From NCBI GenBank assembly GCA_012727515.1, contig JAAYGZ010000262.1, forward strand, positions 1-6,314: a stretch of DNA of 6,314 bases, in the 5' to 3' direction. The DNA comes from Desulfovibrionales bacterium. Lineage in GTDB: Bacteria > Desulfobacterota > Desulfovibrionia > Desulfovibrionales > Desulfomicrobiaceae. Below the pieces are notes generated by a model. That model saw only the letters and a program-made list of their open reading frames with translations, did no database searches and was not told the DNA's origin. A program made the translations under genes and the position numbers. Position 1 is the stretch's first letter. Every line of letters starts with the position of its first letter. This document shows positions 1 to 6,314 of the stretch, piece after piece.

Positions 1-1
1 C

Positions 2-33
2 AAAAAAGCTCTTACGATTCTTCGTAAGAGCTT
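2..33 (-). terminator. Intrinsic terminator of the tRNA cluster
   Basis: A perfect 11-bp inverted repeat, AAGCTCTTACG (6-16) and CGTAAGAGCTT (23-33), has a 6-nt loop. On the minus strand it is followed by a run of six T (A at 2-7 on the plus strand, overlapping the stem by two bases). It begins 9 bases after the CCA of the last tRNA, so it fits as the rho-independent terminator of the minus-strand tRNA transcript. The stem is not GC-rich, but the length and U-tract are convincing. Confidence 0.88.
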
Positions 34-42
34 GATTATGCT

Positions 43-120
43 TGGCGTCCCCAAGGGGATTTGAACCCCTGTTATCGGCGTGAAAGGCCGGTGTCCTGGA
101 CCTAGCTAGACGATGGGGAC
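43..120 (-). tRNA. tRNA-Glu, anticodon UUC
   Basis: Reading the minus strand from 120, the acceptor strand GTCCCCA (120-114) pairs with TGGGGAC (53-47), followed by discriminator G and an encoded CCA (45-43). The anticodon loop CTTTCAC gives anticodon TTC, which decodes GAA/GAG. The T arm is AGGGG-TTCAAAT-CCCCT. The gene is 78 nt because its D loop is two bases longer than in the neighbouring Glu tRNA. The anticodon stem CCGGC/GCCGA has four good pairs and a C-A mismatch at the outermost position (27-43). The overall sequence follows the usual bacterial tRNA-Glu closely, so identity is secure. It is the last gene of the Lys-Glu-Glu cluster. Confidence 0.95.
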
Positions 121-146
121 GTTTTAAAACGTCTGTAGAAAAATCG

Positions 147-222
147 TGGCGTCCCCAAGGGGGTTTGAACCCCTGTTAGCGGCGTGAGAGGCCGCCGTCC
201 TAGGCCACTAGACGATGGGGAC
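147..222 (-). tRNA. tRNA-Glu, anticodon CUC
   Basis: Read from 222 on the minus strand, this is a 76-nt cloverleaf with acceptor GTCCCCA/TGGGGAC, discriminator G and encoded CCA (149-147). The anticodon stem GCGGC/GCCGC is perfect and its loop CTCTCAC gives anticodon CTC, which decodes GAG. Acceptor stem, T arm and the start of the D arm are nearly identical to the downstream tRNA-Glu(UUC), so the two probably arose by duplication. A second, CUC-reading Glu tRNA supplements the UUC one. A 26-base spacer separates the two; the upstream tRNA-Lys ends only 3 bases before this gene. Confidence 0.95.
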
Positions 223-225
223 TGG

Positions 226-301
226 TGGTGGGCCGTGAAGGGATCGAACCTTCGACTCTCTGCTTAAAAGGCAGATACTCTACCGCCTGAGTTAACGGCC
301 C
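226..301 (-). tRNA. tRNA-Lys, anticodon UUU
   Basis: Read from 301 on the minus strand, this is a 76-nt cloverleaf: acceptor GGGCCGT/ACGGCCC, D stem ACTC/GAGT, anticodon stem TCTGC/GCAGA, loop CTTTTAA giving anticodon TTT, T arm GAAGG-TTCGATC-CCTTC, discriminator A, encoded CCA at 228-226. It decodes AAA/AAG. It is first in the cluster, 54 bases downstream of the serS stop codon. The three bases separating it from tRNA-Glu(CUC) are another CCA, so the precursor reads ACCACCA at this 3' end. Confidence 0.96.
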
Positions 302-316
302 GAAAGAGAAGCTGCA

Positions 317-343
317 TTTATAGAGCCACGCTCTGCTTGTCAA
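317..343 (-). promoter_or_regulatory. Putative sigma-70 promoter of the tRNA cluster
   Basis: On the minus strand a perfect -35 TTGACA (343-338) and a near-consensus -10 TATAAA (322-317) are separated by 15 bases, slightly short of the usual 16-18. They sit between the serS stop and tRNA-Lys, and a start about 7 bases past the -10 would leave a leader of roughly 9 bases before the tRNA. The -35 lies inside a perfect interrupted palindrome, CTGCTTG-T-CAAGCAG (333-347 plus strand). Read-through from serS is also possible because no terminator separates them. Confidence 0.55.
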
Positions 344-355
344 GCAGCAAATACA

Positions 356-1636
356 TTATTTGCACAATTCAATACGTTGTTGTCCGTGCATGTAGGGCTG
401 CAACACTTCAGGGATACGCACAGAACCATCAGCCTCTTGGTAATTTTCCAGTAATGCCACCATGGTGCGTCCAATAGCCAGGCCAGAACCATTCAAGGTA
501 TGCACCAGACGGCTTTTTTTGGCATCGTGTGGCTTAAAGCGAATGCCGGCCCGGCGAGCCTGAAAATCTTCAAAATTCGAGCACGATGAAATTTCCCGAT
601 ACGCGCCCTGGCCTGGCAGCCAGACTTCAATATCGTAGGTTTTGGCCGAAGAAAAACCCAGGTCTCCGGTACACAAGGTCACTACGCGGTAATGCAGTCC
701 AAGTTTTTGCAGGATGCTTTCTGCGTGTCCCAAAAGAAGCTCCAGCTCTGCATAGGATGAATCAGGATGAACAAATCGAACCAGCTCAACTTTATCAAAT
801 TGATGCTGCCGGATCATGCCCTTGGTATCCTTGCCATAGGAACCAGCTTCAGAGCGAAAACAGGATGTACATGCGCAGTGCGCAATGGGCAGGGCTGTTT
901 CAGGCAGGGTCATGTCGCGGTACAGGTTAGTGACCGGAACTTCAGCAGTGGGAATAAGATAGTAAGCAGTATTTTCAAGGTGAAAAAGGTCTTCCGCAAA
1001 TTTAGGCAACTGTCCTGTGCCCAGCAGGCTGTCCCGGTTGACAATGACAGGAGGCATAACCTCAGCATATCCATTCTCCTGGGTCTGAACATCGAGCATA
1101 AAGCTGGCCAGCGCCCGTTCCAGGCGAGCGGCCCACCCTTTAAGAACGACAAACCGACTGCCTGTGATTTTGGCTGCGGTTTCAAAATCCAGTCCACCAA
1201 GGGCTGTGCCAAGCTCCCAATGCTCTTTCGGCGTAAAATTCATTTCCGGCTTAGAGCCCCAAACCCGCACTTCCTGATTTTCGTTTTCAGTGCTGCCTTC
1301 AGGCACAGACTCATGGGGCACATTAGGAATGGACAACAGCCAGTCCTCTACCTGCTGATCAATACGTTTAAGCTGGTCATCAAGTACTTTGATCCGAGTT
1401 GCCATGGCAGACATATCAGCTAAAAGATCAGCAGGATCACCGCCGCTTTTTTTAATGCGGCTGATTTCTCCAGATGACTGATTTCGCTTGGCCTTTAAGT
1501 CTTCCACTTCCAGCAATATATCTCGGCGCTCTTGATCAATGGCTAAAAGCTCGTCCAGGTTCAGGGAGCTATGACGTTTACGCAGGGCACTGCGCACGTC
1601 TTCTGTATTGGAGCGAATATATCTGATATCTAACAT
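356..1636 (-). CDS. serS: Seryl-tRNA synthetase
   Basis: A cytoplasmic class II aminoacyl-tRNA synthetase that charges tRNA-Ser (and tRNA-Sec where present) with serine using ATP. The 426-residue protein has the family's usual length. Residues 1 to about 110 form the charged N-terminal domain, starting [10 protein letters not shown] and continuing as the helical coiled-coil arm that grips the long variable arm of tRNA-Ser. The catalytic domain follows, with the serine-binding TAEVPVTN (230-237), class II motif 2 from [14 protein letters not shown] (about 260-273) through [10 protein letters not shown], and motif 3 [18 protein letters not shown] (382-399). The ATG at 1636 is preceded by AGGGGTGG (1650-1643) about 6 bases away, a good ribosome binding site. 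It stands alone, divergent from groES and upstream of the tRNA cluster. No missing key residue is seen. Confidence 0.97.
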   Translation of the reverse strand: MLDIRYIRSNTEDVRSALRKRHSSLNLDELLAIDQERRDILLEVEDLKAKRNQSSGEISRIKKSGGDPADLLADMSAMATRIKVLDDQLKRIDQQVEDWLLSIPNVPHESVPEGSTENENQEVRVWGSKPEMNFTPKEHWELGTALGGLDFETAAKITGSRFVVLKGWAARLERALASFMLDVQTQENGYAEVMPPVIVNRDSLLGTGQLPKFAEDLFHLENTAYYLIPTAEVPVTNLYRDMTLPETALPIAHCACTSCFRSEAGSYGKDTKGMIRQHQFDKVELVRFVHPDSSYAELELLLGHAESILQKLGLHYRVVTLCTGDLGFSSAKTYDIEVWLPGQGAYREISSCSNFEDFQARRAGIRFKPHDAKKSRLVHTLNGSGLAIGRTMVALLENYQEADGSVRIPEVLQPYMHGQQRIELCK

Positions 1637-1710
1637 GGGTAACCACCCCTGATTACTGTTCTGAGTTAATTTTGTGGCATATAGATACGCCTGCCTGTTT
1701 GGAAGCCCTG

Positions 1711-1739
1711 TGCATAGCTTGCCTTGCTGTGAACCTCAA
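1711..1739 (-). promoter_or_regulatory. Candidate serS promoter
   Basis: On the minus strand TTGAGG (1739-1734) and TATGCA (1716-1711) are separated by 17 bases, giving a leader of about 70 bases before the serS start. A competing candidate lies closer to the gene: TTCCAA (1704-1699) and TATATG (1683-1678) with a 15-base spacer. Neither is close to consensus, so this only marks where a serS start is plausible. Confidence 0.3.
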
Positions 1740-1783
1740 GTCTTGGGGAATTTACAAAAGCACAATTTTTTTTCATTCGTCCC

Positions 1784-1811
1784 TTGACTTCACTTTGCCA
1801 GGGATTATTTG
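1784..1811 (+). promoter_or_regulatory. Candidate groESL promoter
   Basis: CCCTTGAC (1781-1788) contains a strong -35 TTGACT (1784-1789), followed after 16 bases by TATTTG (1806-1811). Transcription would start near 1818, placing the CIRCE element about 40 bases inside the leader. The CCCTTGA part also resembles the -35 of heat-shock sigma-32 promoters, but the CCCCAT-type -10 expected for sigma-32 is not seen at the right spacing. A housekeeping promoter is therefore the simpler reading. Confidence 0.4.
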
Positions 1812-1857
1812 TGCCTTTGTCTTTGTTCAGGCGCGGGCGGAATCGTCTGTCTGCACA

Positions 1858-1884
1858 TTGGCACTCAAAAAACAAGAGCGCCAG
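1858..1884 (+). promoter_or_regulatory. CIRCE operator (HrcA binding site), degenerate
   Basis: TTGGCACTC (1858-1866), a 9-base spacer AAAAAACAA, then GAGCGCCAG (1876-1884). The known CIRCE consensus is TTAGCACTC-N9-GAGTGCTAA. The left arm matches 8 of 9 and the right arm 6 of 9, with exact 9-base spacing, and 7 of 9 arm positions still pair with each other. Its place about 50 bases before groES, the classical location, strongly supports the call. HrcA binding here would repress groESL until heat or unfolded protein titrates GroEL away from HrcA. Confidence 0.82.
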
Positions 1885-1932
1885 AATAATTACATAACAA
1901 TTATAAATTACTTAACATTTGGAGGAACGTAC

Positions 1933-3890
<1,958 letters not shown>

Positions 3891-3905
3891 TCACCTCCTC
3901 TCCTC

Positions 3906-3942
3906 AAATACAAAAGGCCGGTTTTCCGGCCTTTTGTATTTT
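3906..3942 (+). terminator. Intrinsic terminator after groEL
   Basis: A perfect 16-bp stem, AAATACAAAAGGCCGG (3906-3921) and its complement (3926-3941), is closed by a TTTT loop. Its core GGCCGG/CCGGCC is strong and is followed by CTTTTGTATTTT. It starts 15 bases after the groEL stop codon and ends the groESL operon. Because the left flank is A-rich, it could also work in the opposite direction. Confidence 0.92.
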
Positions 3943-4036
3943 CAGCCATAGTCACAGCCACGTCAGTTGCTGTTGTTGACCAGACCCAACCTTTGTGCTC
4001 AGCAGACAAAACACCGCGCTACAAACCACACTACCA

Positions 4037-4255
4037 ATGAAAATTCTACACACTTCTGACTGGCATCTTGGTCGCAGCCTGTATGGCAGAAAACGCTATG
4101 CAGAATGTACGGCCATGCTCAACTGGCTGGTCAAAACAATTAAGCAACACCACATTGATGCCCTGCTGGTGGCTGGTGATATCTTTGACACTACCACGCC
4201 CAGTACAGGTGGCCGCAGCCGCATTGCTGGTCCGGGCTGCTCAGCTGTCCAGTAA
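4037..4255 (+). pseudogene. sbcD: Truncated sbcD remnant (SbcCD nuclease subunit, N-terminal fragment)
   Basis: The 72-codon frame starts MKILHTSDWHLGRSLYG, continues IDALLVAGDIFDTTTPS and then loses all resemblance, ending TGGRSRIAGPGCSAVQ. The first ~57 residues are the start of an SbcD/Mre11-type calcineurin-like phosphoesterase, with metal ligands D8, H10 (DWH) and D48 (GDIFD) present. A complete SbcD is about 400 residues and also needs the NHD and GHIH metal motifs, which are absent here. SbcD normally works with the SbcC ATPase to cut DNA hairpins and double-strand ends; no sbcC follows. No Shine-Dalgarno is seen before the ATG. A one-base-shifted frame stays open from 4068 to 4409 and reads VQVAAAALLVRAAQLSS after the break, only faintly like the next SbcD helix, so a frameshift followed by deletion is possible. 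Almost certainly non-functional as a nuclease. Confidence 0.8.
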
Positions 4256-4605
4256 ACACAGGCATACACAAAGTTCTCGCCATGAGATCTGCCTGTACAG
4301 CGCAATGAACAGAATGAATCAGCGCTTCCTTAAACAGCGTATCCATAAAATCTTCATGCGTGTCACATTTTTACGGCGTGGTCTTTGTGTAAAGCGTATT
4401 TTATCCTGATTTTTCCTCTGGTTGTAGCAAATAATTCCTCTGAAAATCCTTGCTTATACTGCCAGGACCATCTTGACCGTTTTTCCTTTTGCGCATACGT
4501 TATCTTAATTAAGACGCTTTTTAGGTGCAGATATTGAAATTTAATTGCCGCTAAAAAGCATTATATCGTCATTTTTATTCAAAAAGCTATGTCAAAGAGG
4601 AAATC
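4256..4605. other. Non-coding interval between sbcD remnant and receptor gene
   Basis: About 350 bases with no convincing gene on either strand. The open frame reaching 4409 has no family resemblance beyond the sbcD junction. The right half is AT-rich and holds a 12-bp perfect palindrome TCTTAATTAAGA (4503-4514), a 9-bp inverted repeat (4516-4524 and 4551-4559) and the leader of the receptor gene. No intrinsic terminator, tRNA, cobalamin-box-like motif or insertion-sequence end was recognised. Confidence 0.6.
4516..4559 (+). promoter_or_regulatory. Inverted repeat and possible control region of the receptor gene
   Basis: GCTTTTTAG (4516-4524) and CTAAAAAGC (4551-4559) are perfect complements separated by 26 bases. 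Between them lies the near-palindrome ATTGAAATTTAAT (4533-4545), AT-rich like iron-repressor (Fur) sites but not a good match to the textbook Fur box. A -10-like TATATC (4562-4567) follows, so a -35 would fall on the near-palindrome, where a repressor could block it. Fur control is a guess from the type of gene. A stem-loop in a longer transcript is an alternative. Confidence 0.3.
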
Positions 4606-6314
4606 ATGCGCACAATTGTCTCTTTTTGTCTCCTTTTTCTGGTGTTTTCTCCTGGAATGGTTTGCGCAGCCAGTGGCGACAACCTGATGCAGGATGTTTT
4701 TATGCTTGATGCACTCACTGTAACAGGTGAGGTGGAAGAGGAGCAGCTTGACCGCACTTCAGCCATTGTGGTGGAAAAAAATCGCAGCAATAATGTGGCT
4801 GATTTTCTGGTACGCGACCCGGAGATTTCCTTTAAGCGCAAGGCAGCATTTGGAGACAGCAGCGATATTATTTCCATTCGCGGCTTTGAGTCCAAGCGAA
4901 TTATGCTCAATCTGGACAACCGCAATATCGTGTCCACTGGCACGGTGGGCGGCAATTATATCGACTTTGGAACCATTCCCCTGGATAATATCGAGCGTAT
5001 CGAAGTCATTAAGGGTGGCAGTTCTGTGGAATATGGCAATACTGCCCTGGGAGGCGTGATCAATGCCTATACGCGCCGCCCCACAGAAGACCCCTATGTA
5101 AGTTTATATGGAACCCTGGGCGGCTGGGATGATCCCTGGAATTTTTACACTATCCGTGGTTCCTATTCTCAAAAATTTAATGCCTTAGGGGTCAGCATGG
5201 GCATAAGTCAGCAACATGCTGACGCATTTTTACGCAACAATGACTACGACTCCTTTCATGTAAATCCCAAGCTGTATCTTGATCTGCCCTGGCAGGCTGA
5301 ACTGACCCTGGGCTATAATTACAGCGTGACAGACCGCGGACTTATCCGCAGTAACCGCGCAGACGGCAATCCCACGGCAGATTCCAACCCCAACCTGCCC
5401 GGATTTAACACGGCCATTGATAGCCGCTACCCTGTGGCCAGTGGCGAATACTTTGCCGGTGGAGCGCCTGGCCCGTCCATGAATGTCATTGGCGATGGGG
5501 CCTACTGGACCAAAACCCGCCACCTGATGGATATAACCTATTTTCAGGAGATTCTGGACACGGCGTATTTTGAAGTCATGGCCTATAAAAACTATGAGAC
5601 CAGGCGTGAAAAAAACTACGCAGATGTGGATGCCCGGATGCAGCTCAAGGCCATGAGTCCTCCGCCAGACACTTTTAACCCTGCCCTGACCAGAAACGGG
5701 GCCATGGTTCTGGATCGGGACATTGTGGTGGATGAGTCGTACGGCTATAAATTCAAAACAGGCACAGAGCTTTCCGGCCATGACCTTATGGCTGGTCTTG
5801 AATACAAAAAACTCAAATCTGGCAAAACAGATGTGAAGTTTGTGGATGAAAACTATAATAAACATGGCTCCAATGGCTGGACAGGGCAAATGGAGTCCTC
5901 TGGGGCCGGGCCAGGCGCAACCATCTGGGGCGCTTTTCTTGGAGACACCTATGGCCTGACAGATCAGCTTACCCTTGACGCTGGGCTTCGATTTGACAGC
6001 TACCACTATGAGCCAGAAGGACAAAATCGGAAATACACTGGCGAGGCTGTGTCTCCCAAGGCTATGCTGACCTACGCGTTTACAGACAATCAGTCTGCCT
6101 CCATTGCCGCATACCAGAACTACCGCACTCCTTCCATGCCGGAACTTTACTGGGCATCTCAGGCATCATCCTACGATAACAGCATTAACGTACCCTATCT
6201 GATAGGCGAAAATATCAAGCCAGAAACAGCCAGGGGGTTGGACATCGCATACAAGTATAATTTTTCAGCAGATGAATTTATTAAACTCTCTGGATTTTAC
6301 TATAGTGTGCAAGA
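4606..6314 (+). CDS. TonB-dependent outer-membrane receptor (5' part, runs off the window)
   Basis: 569 codons are visible with no stop, so the gene continues past the edge. Residues 1-21 are a signal peptide (hydrophobic TIVSFCLLFLVF, cleavage after VCA). A TonB-box-like LDALTVTG follows at 34-41. The plug domain spans about 51-158, with ISIRGFESKRIMLNLDNRN (89-107) and IERIEVIKGGSSVEYGNTAL (129-148) leading into GGVINAYTRRP. The rest is beta-barrel strands with aromatic ends, including LTLDAGLRFDSYHYEPEG (455-472), YQNYRTPSMPELYW (503-516) and IKPETARGLDIAYKY (537-551), typical of the family's barrel. Such receptors import iron-siderophores, haem, cobalamin or other ligands across the outer membrane using TonB-ExbBD energy. 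The substrate cannot be told from what is visible. The ATG has GAGGA (4597-4601) just upstream. No partner genes lie in view; the upstream neighbour is a broken sbcD. Confidence 0.93.
   Translation, partial: MRTIVSFCLLFLVFSPGMVCAASGDNLMQDVFMLDALTVTGEVEEEQLDRTSAIVVEKNRSNNVADFLVRDPEISFKRKAAFGDSSDIISIRGFESKRIMLNLDNRNIVSTGTVGGNYIDFGTIPLDNIERIEVIKGGSSVEYGNTALGGVINAYTRRPTEDPYVSLYGTLGGWDDPWNFYTIRGSYSQKFNALGVSMGISQQHADAFLRNNDYDSFHVNPKLYLDLPWQAELTLGYNYSVTDRGLIRSNRADGNPTADSNPNLPGFNTAIDSRYPVASGEYFAGGAPGPSMNVIGDGAYWTKTRHLMDITYFQEILDTAYFEVMAYKNYETRREKNYADVDARMQLKAMSPPPDTFNPALTRNGAMVLDRDIVVDESYGYKFKTGTELSGHDLMAGLEYKKLKSGKTDVKFVDENYNKHGSNGWTGQMESSGAGPGATIWGAFLGDTYGLTDQLTLDAGLRFDSYHYEPEGQNRKYTGEAVSPKAMLTYAFTDNQSASIAAYQNYRTPSMPELYWASQASSYDNSINVPYLIGENIKPETARGLDIAYKYNFSADEFIKLSGFYYSVQ

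Noticed and set aside
43..222. Repeated ~76-base units at 43-120 and 147-222 as a mobile or CRISPR-like repeat
   Set aside because: Both fold as complete Glu tRNAs with different anticodons; the similarity is that of duplicated tRNA genes.
767..1423. 218-codon open frame on the plus strand inside serS
   Set aside because: It is the reverse complement of strongly conserved serS catalytic-domain sequence; the product resembles nothing known and it has no supporting signals.
1672..1932. Upstream in-frame extension of groES to 1672
   Set aside because: The extension crosses the CIRCE element, and GroES family length and the GGAGGA site both fix the start at 1933.
3976..3981. TTGACC as a -35 for the sbcD remnant
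   Set aside because: No acceptable -10 sequence lies 16-18 bases downstream (TCAGCA only), so a promoter cannot be supported.
4068..4409. 113-codon frame overlapping the sbcD remnant
   Set aside because: Its first half is a shifted reading of sbcD and the rest has no domain, no ribosome binding site and no likely function. It is used only as a hint of a frameshift.
4256..4605. Riboswitch (for example cobalamin type) before the receptor gene
   Set aside because: No recognisable B12-box-like conserved sequence or long structured aptamer was found in this interval by eye.
5230..6024. Long 264-codon open frame on the minus strand
   Set aside because: It lies wholly antisense to the TonB-dependent receptor, whose plug and barrel motifs run through the same bases. 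Its protein has no recognisable family and it has no ribosome binding site.

Overview
The window looks like a chromosomal housekeeping region of a Gram-negative bacterium, most likely a sulfate reducer of the order Desulfovibrionales. The grounds are the GroES and GroEL sequences (GroES opening [15 protein letters not shown], GroEL ending in a short [10 protein letters not shown] tail), which closely resemble remembered Desulfovibrio proteins, and the outer-membrane receptor at the right edge. This placement rests on memory of the families, not on a search.

Left part (1-1650), all on the minus strand: serS (seryl-tRNA synthetase) is followed by a tRNA cluster, tRNA-Lys(UUU), tRNA-Glu(CUC) and tRNA-Glu(UUC), closed by a clear intrinsic terminator at 2-33. 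A promoter-like TTGACA/TATAAA pair between serS and tRNA-Lys suggests the tRNAs have their own start. All three tRNA genes encode CCA.

Centre (1651-3942): a divergent intergenic region leads to the plus-strand groES-groEL operon. It carries a promoter-like -35 (CCCTTGAC) and a degenerate but correctly spaced CIRCE operator (9-N9-9), implying HrcA repression of the chaperonin. The operon ends at a 16-bp-stem terminator.

Right part (3943-6314), plus strand: only the first ~57 residues of an SbcD-type exonuclease remain before the reading frame becomes unrelated and stops. About 350 bp of non-coding, AT-rich DNA with inverted repeats follows. Then comes the 5' 569 codons of a TonB-dependent outer-membrane receptor that runs off the window. 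The sbcD remnant next to the receptor suggests a deletion or insertion boundary between core and accessory DNA.

I do not see a clearly new biological system. The items most worth a second look are the sbcD breakpoint with the adjacent receptor and its leader, the divergent CIRCE element, and some oddities in the tRNA cluster: a 16-bp palindrome at a tRNA 5' end, a CCACCA at the tRNA-Lys 3' end, and a mismatched anticodon stem.
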